Shown piece by piece: positions 28,682-36,878 of a stretch of 64,000 nt of DNA. Position numbers and translations under genes: made by a program. Within the stretch, counting starts at the first letter, position 1. Each line of letters begins with the position of its first letter. This DNA is from Microbulbifer agarilyticus (GTDB lineage Bacteria; Pseudomonadota; Gammaproteobacteria; Pseudomonadales; Cellvibrionaceae), in assembly GCF_020171345.1 (NCBI RefSeq), contig NZ_JAIUZM010000003.1, positions 485,050 through 549,049 on the forward strand, read 5' to 3'. The notes under the pieces are model-generated. The model worked only from the letters and a program-made list of their open reading frames with translations, was not told the origin of the DNA and ran no database searches.

Positions 28682-29692
28682 CTACTCGACAACGCTAACC
28701 GCTGGTAAGACGTATTCCCTTTTCAATACGGCAGGGCCGGGCCGATACACACGCATAAGGAAGTTCCATCCATCAGTAATATCAACACGGTTTGGTTGCT
28801 TGCCACAGTGTTCTTCGCTGCCGAAATATGCGGTAAAGGTGTTGTCTTTATTCAGCGTCACATTACGGTCGTTAATTATGTTGTTGTCGGATTTCATAAA
28901 TCCATCATCACCGTAAACAGTGATCGACCAAAAGGCATTATTGTCCGGTACCGCGTAGGTTGCCCGGTAGCACTTTGAACCGTCCTTTGGGCCTGTGTAG
29001 TTGATGTACACAGCGTCTTTTTCGGGAAATAAATATATCGCGCCGGCTACCGCCAGATGGCGCGTCTTCTCATTAATCTCTCCCTTGGGGCCCATCCAGT
29101 CGGGCTCGTATTGATCAAATTTCTGAAATTCTTTCTCATACTTTTTGCGCAGCGAAAGCATGGAGTCTTTGTCCCACTGCGGCGCCGGGAAAGGGTCGGC
29201 GCTCGTCGTATTGATCTTAATTTGCTTTTGAAGCTTGTTTACCAGAGCGACGTCTTTAGGATCGCTGGGATCTTTAAGCTGGATCCGCTGAATCACCGCT
29301 GCGTACTTGGTGTCTTCCGGAAGTTTGTGTGTGCCCGGGGTGTAATACACCGCAGAGGCATAATGGTCATTGTCGACGACGTATACCGAGAAATATCGAT
29401 CGTCTGGGAATTCTGGAATGGTGATCGTGGCACCGCCCTCTGTGTCGACAACGGCACCGGCGTAGAGCGTGTCACGATTCATGCGCACGACTGTTTGGTT
29501 GTTAAGAGGGGTTGGCTCCGTAATGTAAAAAAATTCATTCACCTTGCCGCCAGCATTTTTCTGGAAGTCAGCAAGTGCGAAATCGACTTCGGCACGGATG
29601 TAATTTTCGGGTGTTACCTGTTCTGTAGCGTGTGCTGGGTACAGCTGCAGTGCAACGCAAATGAAACAAAACAGTCGCAGGCTGTACTTCAC
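28682..29692 (-). CDS. DUF1254/DUF1214 secreted protein
   Basis: This protein of about 336 residues has a signal peptide (ending LYPAHA), an N-terminal DUF1254 segment (VVRMNRDTLYAGAVVD) and a C-terminal DUF1214 segment (AFWSITVYGDDGF). The domain pair is widespread in bacteria but its biochemical role is not established. The start is uncertain: GTG at 29692 begins the signal peptide but lacks a good ribosome-binding site, and an in-frame GTG at 29764 would add 24 residues. It is convergent with the nuclease gene. Confidence 0.8.
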   Translation of the reverse strand: MKYSLRLFCFICVALQLYPAHATEQVTPENYIRAEVDFALADFQKNAGGKVNEFFYITEPTPLNNQTVVRMNRDTLYAGAVVDTEGGATITIPEFPDDRYFSVYVVDNDHYASAVYYTPGTHKLPEDTKYAAVIQRIQLKDPSDPKDVALVNKLQKQIKINTTSADPFPAPQWDKDSMLSLRKKYEKEFQKFDQYEPDWMGPKGEINEKTRHLAVAGAIYLFPEKDAVYINYTGPKDGSKCYRATYAVPDNNAFWSITVYGDDGFMKSDNNIINDRNVTLNKDNTFTAYFGSEEHCGKQPNRVDITDGWNFLMRVYRPGPAVLKREYVLPAVSVVE

Positions 29693-29904
29693 GAGGCAGT
29701 CGTGTGCAGTTGATTGTTGATTGTGAAAACTTGAGGTTGGGTAATGTCTTATCACAGCGCACACTCATGTTCGATCGTTTGCTCTTGAGTGTAGTTGTAC
29801 AGTGGTGTTTCGGTGCCGCAGCGAGCAATGCGGATCAGACGGTCAGAAATCGGGCGAGTACTGTCGGGGATATACGTTCAGAATCGGTGCGCGTGGGGGA
29901 GGAG

Positions 29905-29990
29905 TGGTGCCCGGGGCGGGACTTGAACCCGCACGACCAGAAGTCGAGGGATTTTAAATCCCTTGTGTCTACCAATTCCACCACCCGGGC
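29905..29990 (-). tRNA. tRNA-Leu (anticodon TAA)
   Basis: An 86-nt cloverleaf with a 7-bp acceptor stem (GCCCGGG / CCCGGGC), discriminator A, encoded CCA and a long variable arm. The anticodon loop TTTAAAA closed by AGGGA/TCCCT gives anticodon TAA. It lies 71 bp from tRNA-Cys and probably forms a transcript with it. Confidence 0.95.
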
Positions 29991-30061
29991 CAGTGGATGA
30001 TCAGCTGGCGCATTTGTCGGCCAGTGATGGTGGCAAGCCTGATCAGGCTAACCAAAAAATA

Positions 30062-30135
30062 TGGAGGCTAGGGTCGGAATCGAACCGGCGTACACGGAGT
30101 TGCAGTCCGCTGCATGACCACTCTGCCACCTAGCC
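30062..30135 (-). tRNA. tRNA-Cys (anticodon GCA)
   Basis: A 74-nt cloverleaf with acceptor stem GGCTAGG / CCTAGCC, TTCGATTCC T-loop and encoded CCA. The anticodon loop CTGCAAC gives GCA. Confidence 0.95.
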
Positions 30136-30434
30136 ATAGGTGTCGCATCAAGCGATGAAAACGTCGCGGAGTTTAGCGGATGATCGGCAAAAATCCCAGC
30201 GTTTTCTGATACTTACGCGCCTCAGGGCGTGTAAGAGGGCGCTATTCTATGGTTTGCGAAGGATTAGTCAAGGCAATTTCTCCAACTTCTCGTCAGCGGA
30301 CAAAAAGTGATCGCGAGGGCTGCCAGTGGCCGCGTAATAACTAGTCAGAATGAAGGGATTTTTGCTATCGCGAATCGTTCTAGATGATTTTGGGATCATG
30401 CTGGCAATCCTGCGGACCTGACTAATACTGAGAG
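30136..30434. other. Gene-free stretch beside tRNA-Cys
   Basis: About 300 bp with no coding frame I can support. Its right end carries a possible plus-strand promoter: CTGGCA at 30401, a 16-bp spacer, and TAATAC at 30423. That would drive the RNA candidate described next. It should also contain the promoter of the tRNA-Cys/tRNA-Leu transcript, which I could not place. Confidence 0.4.
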
Positions 30435-30601
30435 TAGCTGGCTAGCACACATCTCCCCCCACGTCGTGTTTAGTAGTGCCGGCCGGGCGCCTTCCTCCAA
30501 ACGGGTGCCCCGTGTGTTGTAAGGATGAAATCCTCCAAGTTTCACTCCTAATGGTCTTGGCCCTGACGCTCTCCCCCCCCCCGTCGTCAGGGCTTTTTTT
30601 T
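30435..30601 (+). ncRNA. Candidate small RNA with C-rich motifs
   Basis: A stretch of about 167 nt has no plausible coding frame but ends in a strong plus-strand intrinsic terminator. It contains a GGGCGCC / GGTGCCC hairpin around 30485-30510, a small AGGAT-GAA-ATCCT hairpin at 30522-30534 and the terminator hairpin. Two similar tracts, CTCCCCCC-ACGTCGT (from 30453) and CTCCCCCCCCCCGTCGT (from 30571), could pair with purine-rich ribosome-binding sites. No coding gene on this strand needs the terminator. The RNA is inferred from promoter, structure and terminator only. Confidence 0.4.
30560..30601 (+). terminator. Strong plus-strand rho-independent terminator with C10 loop
   Basis: A 9-bp perfect stem (GCCCTGACG / CGTCAGGGC) with a 16-nt loop containing ten consecutive C is followed by eight T. 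The T run exists only in the plus direction. It overlaps the last codons of the minus-strand peptidase gene. Confidence 0.85.
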
Positions 30602-31825
30602 GCCTGAAAGAAATGCTCGATCCAGTTGAGGGATTTTGCTGCCCGCCGCTTCTTCCGCAAGCGTGCGGAATCTCTCCAGGGTGACTTCTCCACGGTCAGC
30701 GGCCAATCCGGTAACCACATCATCGAGGCTGTTTTTACCCTTGCTGGCTTCCTGGATATAAAGGTCAATTTCTTGCAGCACCACCGCAGCGCGCGCGGTA
30801 ATGGGACCGGAAGAGCGCTTCACCAGGAGGTTGGGAGATTTCTCACCCCAGGTAGCGAGTTTCTCCATGGTTTCCTGATAGCGTCGTTCGCTAATCCCGC
30901 CGGTGCGGCGTAGTGTTTGCAGTGAGTAGTATTCCGCTATTCCTTCCACGATCCAGTCGCTCTCTTCGTCACCGCGAATACCGGTGCCAACGTGGATTAG
31001 TTCATGCAGCAAACTGCTGGTACGGTTGCCCGAGATAAGTGGCCGGTCCGAATGGATGAACAAGGATCGCGTACCGGAAAGGCCACCCCGCCACATGGGG
31101 TCAGGTGCCATTACGATAAGTAGCCTGTCTGGAAATAACGGAAATACCTTTTTGAGCTCAGGCAGTGTCCAGTTGAGAAAGGCGAGGGTGTCTTGCCTGC
31201 GAATGCTCTTACCCCGCGGGCCCGCAACAACGGTATCCGTTCCATCGATAAATTCCTGTCGGCTGCCCACGTCACCCGCGATCATCCAGCCTTTCGGACG
31301 CACGAAGCGGCGCCCGTCATCTTTCAGCAGAAAGATACCTGCTGTATCTACCTCGTAGGGCGCTAGGCTACGCCAGTTTTCCGGTGCGGTAATTTCCAGG
31401 GTGGCGCGGGAGTGGAGCCTTTCCGGAGCGCGAACCGATATCGGTGGGATTAGCTTGTCGGAACGGAAAATCGCCCAGTCATCGGTAATGCGCGAATCGT
31501 AGTGCCCGGAACCCTTCTTTTGATCGATAACGAACTGGTACTGGATACTGGCGGACTCCCCCTTGGGCGTCCATACCGCTTTGTCCCCATCCATCTCGAT
31601 TTCACCGTCGCCGCGGATGTTGTGGTGGCGCTCGGGCTTCAGGTGCAGCGTCAGTTTGCTGGGTAGTTCTTCGCCAGCGAGCGTAATGGTGACATCGGCC
31701 ATGCCGGTTTCAGGATTGAGTGCCGCCTGATAGCGCACATCGTAATAGTCCACACCCTTGGCATTGGCGCTAACCGAAAGGGAGAGGGCGGTGAAAATCA
31801 GAAGAAATCGTAAATATAAACGCAC
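30587..31825 (-). CDS. Secreted gluzincin-like (HExxH) putative metallopeptidase
   Basis: This 412-residue protein has a signal peptide (cleavage after SANA) and an N-terminal beta-rich region. The motif HELIH near residue 270 is followed 18 residues later by EGIAEYYSL, the HExxH...E arrangement of M1/M61-type gluzincins. The upstream segment GGLSGTRSLFIHSDRP resembles the M61 region before the zinc site. The protein is shorter than typical M61 glycyl aminopeptidases and has no PDZ domain, so activity is plausible but unproven. The gene lies between tRNA-Pro and tRNA-Cys on the same strand. Its final codons lie inside the opposite-strand terminator hairpin. Confidence 0.7.
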   Translation of the reverse strand: MRLYLRFLLIFTALSLSVSANAKGVDYYDVRYQAALNPETGMADVTITLAGEELPSKLTLHLKPERHHNIRGDGEIEMDGDKAVWTPKGESASIQYQFVIDQKKGSGHYDSRITDDWAIFRSDKLIPPISVRAPERLHSRATLEITAPENWRSLAPYEVDTAGIFLLKDDGRRFVRPKGWMIAGDVGSRQEFIDGTDTVVAGPRGKSIRRQDTLAFLNWTLPELKKVFPLFPDRLLIVMAPDPMWRGGLSGTRSLFIHSDRPLISGNRTSSLLHELIHVGTGIRGDEESDWIVEGIAEYYSLQTLRRTGGISERRYQETMEKLATWGEKSPNLLVKRSSGPITARAAVVLQEIDLYIQEASKGKNSLDDVVTGLAADRGEVTLERFRTLAEEAAGSKIPQLDRAFLSGKKKP

Positions 31826-31951
31826 TGGTAGAGCTCAAACCCATGTCGAATGGTTAAATCTGGTGTCTGTGACCACAAACAAGGGTATCAGTGCCGCAGA
31901 TTCTGGCTCAATCGGTGAAGCGTAAAAATGAGAAGGTGTAGGAGGGAAAAT

Positions 31952-32028
<77 letters not shown>

Positions 32029-32168
32029 ACTAGGTCGAGCAAATTGCTCATGCTTCCTTGCGAAGCGGGCGGCATTATAACAGCCGGTCACGACCTGTAA
32101 ACCACTGATTTCATTAAATTTACGAACCTGCCGCGATTGTCGTGCGCGGCAGGTTTGGGTGTTGTGGC

Positions 32169-33017
32169 TCAGCGGTCGATCTTGCGAATCAGGCCTTCCT
32201 GGGTGGTGGAGGCGACCAGACGGCCGTCCCGGGTAAAGATCTGCCCACGGCAATAGCCGCGGGCGCCGCTCGCCGAGGGACTGTCGGTCACATACAGCAG
32301 CCACTCATCGGCACGGAAATGGCGGTGGAACCACATGGCGTGGTCCAGGCTCGCCGGCATCATATGCGGATCAAACAGGCTGATGGGGTGCGGCTGCAGG
32401 CTGGTGCCGAGCAGCGCCATGTCAGAGGCATAACACAGGGCGCTGCGGTGTTCGATCGGGTCATCCGACAGCTCGCTGTCCACCTTGAACCAGAACATGC
32501 AGCGGGGTTCGCGGACGGCAGCGCCAAAATAGCTCATCGGGTCCACCGGGCGGAAGTCCACCATGTAGCGCCGCTGATTGTGGGCCGGATCATTCATGCC
32601 AGCTTCTTCCGCCAGCTGCTGGGTGTTTTTCAATTTTTCAGGGGGAATAATGCCTTCGGTGGGCATCTCAACCTGATGGTCGAACCCCGGTTCGTCGATT
32701 TGGAACGAGCAGGACATATTGAAAATGGCCTTGCCGTTCTGGCGTGCAACTACCCGGCGGGTGGTAAAGCTGCCGCCGTCGCGAATGGGGTCTACATCGT
32801 AAATCACCGGCATCTCACTGGAGCCCGGGCGCAGGAAGTAGGCGTGCAGGGAGTGGGGCAGGCGGTCTTCCACGGTCCGTGCAGCTGCCATCAGGGCCTG
32901 CCCCAAAACCTGGCCGCCAAACAGTACCTTTCGGTAGTTCTCTACATGGCTGCGGCTGCGGTAGAGGTTGCTGTCTAATCGTTCGACGTCGAGCAGTGTG
33001 CTCAGAAATTCCTGCAT
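32169..33017 (-). CDS. tesB: Acyl-CoA thioesterase II (TesB family)
   Basis: This 282-residue double-hotdog enzyme hydrolyses medium- and long-chain acyl-CoA. It shows the TesB signatures LFGGQVLGQALMAA near the N-terminus and a C-terminal region with SLDHAMWFH and TQEGLIR; length matches E. coli TesB. The ATG at 33017 (MQEFLSTLLDVERL) fits the family start and has AGG upstream; longer in-frame versions add atypical residues. It is divergent from the TetR regulator gene. Confidence 0.93.
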   Translation of the reverse strand: MQEFLSTLLDVERLDSNLYRSRSHVENYRKVLFGGQVLGQALMAAARTVEDRLPHSLHAYFLRPGSSEMPVIYDVDPIRDGGSFTTRRVVARQNGKAIFNMSCSFQIDEPGFDHQVEMPTEGIIPPEKLKNTQQLAEEAGMNDPAHNQRRYMVDFRPVDPMSYFGAAVREPRCMFWFKVDSELSDDPIEHRSALCYASDMALLGTSLQPHPISLFDPHMMPASLDHAMWFHRHFRADEWLLYVTDSPSASGARGYCRGQIFTRDGRLVASTTQEGLIRKIDR

Positions 33018-33325
33018 GTGGGACCTAATCAAAGCAAGTTGTGCGAAGCGCCAGCTCGGCGCCGTCTGGTTCGCGCTGAATGATAGCAAGCCCATTCCCC
33101 TTGGCCATTACGCATTCTCCCAATCGCCCTAGCAATACGATGCGCGAGCCGCCGGGGTATGGCTGGGACCCTCGGCTAGAGCTACATTTTTAGTGTGACT
33201 TGTATCCCTATACGGTTTGTTCGCTGGGGTTGGAGAACCTCTTCCTACTAACCCTTCCAGGATGGGGCGAATCCTGCGATAGGCATGAATTTCATCGAAT
33301 TTCTTTTCCAAAGCAGGGGAATTGC

Positions 33326-33346
33326 CTATCATTCATGAATGGATAG
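33326..33346. promoter_or_regulatory. Near-palindrome upstream of the TetR gene, possible operator
   Basis: CTATC-ATTCATGAAT-G-GATAG is a 21-bp near-perfect inverted repeat about 45 bp before the preferred start of the TetR-family gene. Size and position suit a TetR operator and autoregulation; the assignment is inferred. Confidence 0.45.
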
Positions 33347-33389
33347 TCAATTTCAGTCTCCAAATTTACGGACAGTTAAGGTCGGAAGT

Positions 33390-34085
33390 ATGGATAAGGC
33401 AAAAGAGAAGGTTCAGCGGTTCCGTGCGCGCGAGCAGCGTATCCTGGACGCAGCGCTGGAGCTGTTGCTCGAGCACGGTGAAGAGAAGGTGACGGTTGAG
33501 CAGATTGCTGAACGCGTCGACATCGGCAAGGGCACCATTTATAAGCACTTCATCTCCAAGACCGAGATCTATATGCGCCTGCTGATGGACTACGAAAAGT
33601 CCCTCACGGAGCGCCTTAAGAGTGCCGTTGCCACTGCGGAGCAGGGCGATATCACTGCGCCGGCCCGTGCCTATTTTGAGTCGCGCATGGCCGATCCCGC
33701 GCGCGACCGACTGTTTCAGCGCCTTGAGGAAAAGATCATTGCGCTGAATCTGGCCCCGGAAATGATCGCGGAGCTGCACGCGCTGCGTAATTCCAACGCC
33801 TCCGCGCTCAACCGTGTTTTCGAGCGCCGTATGGAGCAGGGGGTGCTGAAGCAAGTGCCAGCCTATTTCTACTATTCCACCTACTGGGCTCTGGTGCAGG
33901 GTGCCGTTGAGCTGTATCACTCCAAATCTTTCTCAGACGTCATTGAAGATCGCGAGGGGTTGATGGAGTTCATCATGGACGTCGGTGTACACATTGGCGA
34001 CATTTCCGGCCGTCGTCACCAGGCGGAGCAACCGACTGGTGTACCCCAGAATACCCCTGGCACTCCGGGTAGCAGTTTTGGCTGA
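33390..34085 (+). CDS. TetR/AcrR family transcriptional regulator
   Basis: This 231-residue regulator has an N-terminal TetR HTH (residues about 12-58: RILDAALELLLEHGEEKVTV, then GKGTIYKHF) and a helical ligand-binding domain. The ligand is unknown. I chose the ATG at 33390 because the upstream ATG at 33339 lies inside the near-palindrome and adds 17 residues without family character. The stop overlaps the start of the next gene, so the two are probably cotranscribed. Confidence 0.85.
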   Translation: MDKAKEKVQRFRAREQRILDAALELLLEHGEEKVTVEQIAERVDIGKGTIYKHFISKTEIYMRLLMDYEKSLTERLKSAVATAEQGDITAPARAYFESRMADPARDRLFQRLEEKIIALNLAPEMIAELHALRNSNASALNRVFERRMEQGVLKQVPAYFYYSTYWALVQGAVELYHSKSFSDVIEDREGLMEFIMDVGVHIGDISGRRHQAEQPTGVPQNTPGTPGSSFG

Positions 34086-34644
34086 GCCACTGTTCCAGCA
34101 GCTGCAAAAGTTACAGGACGAGTTCCAGGGGTACCCTCCGGTATCCTCCTGGAGCCCGGACCTTTGCGGCGATATGGATATGATCGTCAAAGCCGATGGT
34201 CACTGGGTTCATGAAGGGACGGAAATCGAACGTCAGCCACTGGTAAAGCTGTTTGCGAGCATTCTGAAAAAAGAGGGGGGTGAATATTTTCTGGTCACGC
34301 CGGTGGAGAAATGGCGCATTGTTGTGGAGGATGTGCCTTTTTTGATTACGCAGGCCGCGCGGGAAGGTGAGGGCGATAGCGCAAAAATATTGCTCACCAC
34401 CAATACCGGGGATGTGCTCCCTTTAGACAAGATGCACCCGCTTCTGCTGAAACCCTATGGTGACCCATCTCAGCCAATTCCCTATATAGAAGTTCGCGAC
34501 GGACTTGAAGGGCGTATGTCCAGAGACGTTTACTATCAATTGATCGACTGGGCTGAGCCGCGTCAGCCAAGCGAGCCTCCTGCCAAGCTATGCCAGCTCT
34601 GGCTAAAAAGTAATGGCGAAGAGTTTTTGCTCGGCCAATACTGA
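34078..34644 (+). CDS. DUF1285 family protein
   Basis: This protein of about 188 residues has the DUF1285 signature WSPDLCGDMDMIVKADGHW near residues 25-43 and VTPVEKWRIVVEDVPF further on. The family is common in proteobacteria and has no established biochemical role. The likely start is TTG at 34078 (LAEPLFQQLQ), overlapping the TetR stop codon by eight bases; earlier in-frame codons lie within the TetR gene. Confidence 0.82.
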   Translation: MAEPLFQQLQKLQDEFQGYPPVSSWSPDLCGDMDMIVKADGHWVHEGTEIERQPLVKLFASILKKEGGEYFLVTPVEKWRIVVEDVPFLITQAAREGEGDSAKILLTTNTGDVLPLDKMHPLLLKPYGDPSQPIPYIEVRDGLEGRMSRDVYYQLIDWAEPRQPSEPPAKLCQLWLKSNGEEFLLGQY

Positions 34645-34755
34645 TTCTTGCGAGAAATAGCGGGCATGTATTGGCTCGCTCGTATCTTTGTTGTTCTAAC
34701 ATTTTTCCAGCACTCCATTGCTATTTCCCGGTCTTTCTACTTGCATTGGCCGCAA

Positions 34756-34780
34756 TAAAAAGGGCGCCCGTTTGGCGCCC
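34756..34780 (-). terminator. Rho-independent terminator after ETF-QO gene
   Basis: Stem GGGCGCC / GGCGCCC with a 5-nt loop is followed on the minus strand by five T. It lies about 22 bp past the ETF-QO stop codon. Confidence 0.85.
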
Positions 34781-34801
34781 CATAAACTGACTGCTCAGCA
34801 A

Positions 34802-36439
34802 TTACATGTTCGGGTAGTTGGGGCCGCCGCCACCTTCCGGAGTTACCCACACAATGTTCTGGGTGGGGTCCTTAATGTCACAAGTCTTACAGTGTACGCA
34901 GTTCTGCGCATTGATCTGGAAGCGCTTGCCGTCACCGTCCTCAACGACTTCGTAAACGCCGGCAGGGCAGTAGCGCTGCGCTGGCTCATCGTAGATCGGC
35001 AGGTTGTGGTTCAGCGGGATGTCACTGTCCTTCAGGGTCAAGTGGCAAGGCTGATCTTCTTCGTGGTTGGTGTTGGAGATAAACACCGACGACAGCTTGT
35101 CGAAGCTCAGCACGCCATCCGGTTTCGGATAGTTGATTTTTTTGCAATCTGCGGCGGGTTTCAGTTGGGCGTGGTCTGCCTTGCTGTCGCTCAGGGTCCA
35201 CGGCAGCTTGCCTTTGAACAGGTTGATGTCCACGAACGCATAGGCTGCGCCCAGGATGTTGCCCCACTTGTGCTGCGCCGGACCGAAGTTGCGCTGCTTG
35301 TGCAGCTCTTTCCATGCCCAGCTGTTCTTGTAGCGTTCGCTGTAATCGGTCAGCTCATCGCCGCCGCGCTCGGCGCTCAGGGCTTCTGCTACGGATTCCG
35401 CGGCCAGCATGCCGGATTTCATCGCGGTGTGGTTGCCCTTGATCTTGGCAAAGTTCAGGGTGCCGGCGTCGTCACCGATCAGCATGCCGCCCGGGAAGGT
35501 CATCTTCGGCTGGGACTGCAGGCCGCCTTTTACGATGGCACGAGCACCGTAAGCCACACGCTGTCCGCCTTCCAGGTACTGCTTGATCACCGGGTGGTGC
35601 TTGTAGCGTTGGAATTCGTCAAACGGGCTGACGTGTGGGTTGCTGTAAGACAGGTCGGTGATCAGGCCGACTACTACCTGGTCGTCTTCCAGGTGATACA
35701 GGAAGCCGCCACCGGAGGAGTTGGACTCGTCCAGCGGCCAGCCGGCGGTGTGCACAACCAGGCCTTGCTTGTGCTTGCTGCTGTCGACTTTCCAGATTTC
35801 CTTGATGCCGATACCGTAGTGCTGCGGATCGCGGTCTGCATCCAGGGCGTATTTGGCAATCAGCTGCTTGCCCAGGTGGCCACGACAGCCTTCGGCGAAC
35901 AGGGTGTATTTTGCGTGCAGCTCCATGCCTGGCATGTAGCTGTCTTTTTGCTCGCCGTTGGCGCCAACGCCCATATCGCCGGTTGCGATACCTTTCACCG
36001 AGCCGTCTTCGTTGTACAGGACTTCTGCCGCGGCAAAGCCTGGGAAGATCTCAACGCCCAGGGCTTCGGCCTGTTCCGCGAGCCAGCGGGTCAGGTTGCC
36101 GAGGCTGATAATGTAGTTGCCTTCGTTGTGCATGGTGCTGGGCACCAGCATGCCGGGAACCTTGATGGAGGACTCCGGGCCGCGGAGTACGTAGATATCG
36201 TCGCCCTCGACCGGGGTTTCCAGTGGTGCGCCGCGCTCTTTCCAGTCAGGGAACAGTTCGTTCAGGGCGGTGGGTTCAAATACGGCGCCGGAGAGGATGT
36301 GCGCACCAACTTCCGAACCTTTCTCAACCACACACACGGCGATGTCTTCATTGATCTGACGTAACTTGATCGCGGCGGCCAGTCCGGCAGGGCCCGCGCC
36401 GACGATGACTACGTCGTATTCCATTGACTCGCGTTCCAC
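34802..36439 (-). CDS. Electron transfer flavoprotein-ubiquinone oxidoreductase
   Basis: This 545-residue membrane-associated flavoprotein passes electrons from ETF to ubiquinone, linking acyl-CoA dehydrogenases to respiration. It has an N-terminal FAD motif (VVIVGAGPAGLAAAIKL) and a C-terminal 4Fe-4S ferredoxin-like domain with cysteines in CPAGVYEV and CVHCKTC. Start: GTG at 36439 has AGGAGAG at ideal spacing and begins MERESMEYDV as in homologs. It is divergent from etfBA with a candidate regulatory palindrome between them. Confidence 0.96.
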   Translation of the reverse strand: MERESMEYDVVIVGAGPAGLAAAIKLRQINEDIAVCVVEKGSEVGAHILSGAVFEPTALNELFPDWKERGAPLETPVEGDDIYVLRGPESSIKVPGMLVPSTMHNEGNYIISLGNLTRWLAEQAEALGVEIFPGFAAAEVLYNEDGSVKGIATGDMGVGANGEQKDSYMPGMELHAKYTLFAEGCRGHLGKQLIAKYALDADRDPQHYGIGIKEIWKVDSSKHKQGLVVHTAGWPLDESNSSGGGFLYHLEDDQVVVGLITDLSYSNPHVSPFDEFQRYKHHPVIKQYLEGGQRVAYGARAIVKGGLQSQPKMTFPGGMLIGDDAGTLNFAKIKGNHTAMKSGMLAAESVAEALSAERGGDELTDYSERYKNSWAWKELHKQRNFGPAQHKWGNILGAAYAFVDINLFKGKLPWTLSDSKADHAQLKPAADCKKINYPKPDGVLSFDKLSSVFISNTNHEEDQPCHLTLKDSDIPLNHNLPIYDEPAQRYCPAGVYEVVEDGDGKRFQINAQNCVHCKTCDIKDPTQNIVWVTPEGGGGPNYPNM

Positions 36440-36878
36440 AGGTCTCTCCTCAACTGATTTACTTATTCACCCGCCGAATTATGACAGGCATCTTTTAGGT
36501 TTCTCGATTATATCGGTCTGTGACTAATCGCACCAATTGCGTAACTTTTCATATCCAATGGCAAAAGCGGCGTAAATGGTCGCATGTACGGGTCTAGAAT
36601 AGGGTGCGTTTATGGCCTGAAATTGATCCTGTGAATGACTGCTAGGCTTACTATTCAACTATTGATTTTGCTTGGTGAAAGGGCCAACATACGCCTCGGT
36701 CAAACAACTGTTTGAACTCAGGTCGGCTCGCAAAGGCCCGAAAACGCTCACTTTGAGCGCTGAGGCCGAGCCGCCGAACACTCAGCCGCGAGGCTAAACG
36801 AGTTAGCCACGCCGCAGGTCAGCGCCATGGTAGGCGGCAGATTGCGGCTTTTATGTAGACTACTGAGACGGGATTTTC
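36440..36878. other. Divergent ETF-QO / etfBA promoter region with structured leader
   Basis: This 440-bp intergenic region contains a PsrA-like palindrome (36700-36715). Two stable potential hairpins follow on the etfBA side: a nested one at 36724-36773 (CGGCTCG / CGAGCCG outside, CGCTCA / TGAGCG inside) and GGCTAA / TTAGCC at 36792-36808. I see no open reading frame with support. Confidence 0.5.
36700..36715. promoter_or_regulatory. PsrA-like operator (TCAAAC-N4-GTTTGA)
   Basis: A perfect 6-bp inverted repeat with a 4-bp centre fits the published PsrA consensus of the form CAAAC-N2-4-GTTTG. PsrA is a fatty-acid-responsive TetR repressor controlling beta-oxidation genes in Pseudomonas and Shewanella. 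The position between divergent ETF-QO and etfBA genes fits such control. The psrA gene itself is not in this window. Confidence 0.55.

Noticed and set aside
30435..30601. RsmY/RsmZ, 6S, SRP or RNase P RNA identity for the RNA candidate
   Set aside because: No repeated exposed GGA motifs, no SRP GGAA-loop domain and no RNase P core were seen; it is left as an unnamed candidate.
34718..36364. 548-codon plus-strand frame across the ETF-QO gene
   Set aside because: It is antisense to a full-length ETF-QO with FAD and 4Fe-4S motifs; the composition is typical of an antisense shadow.
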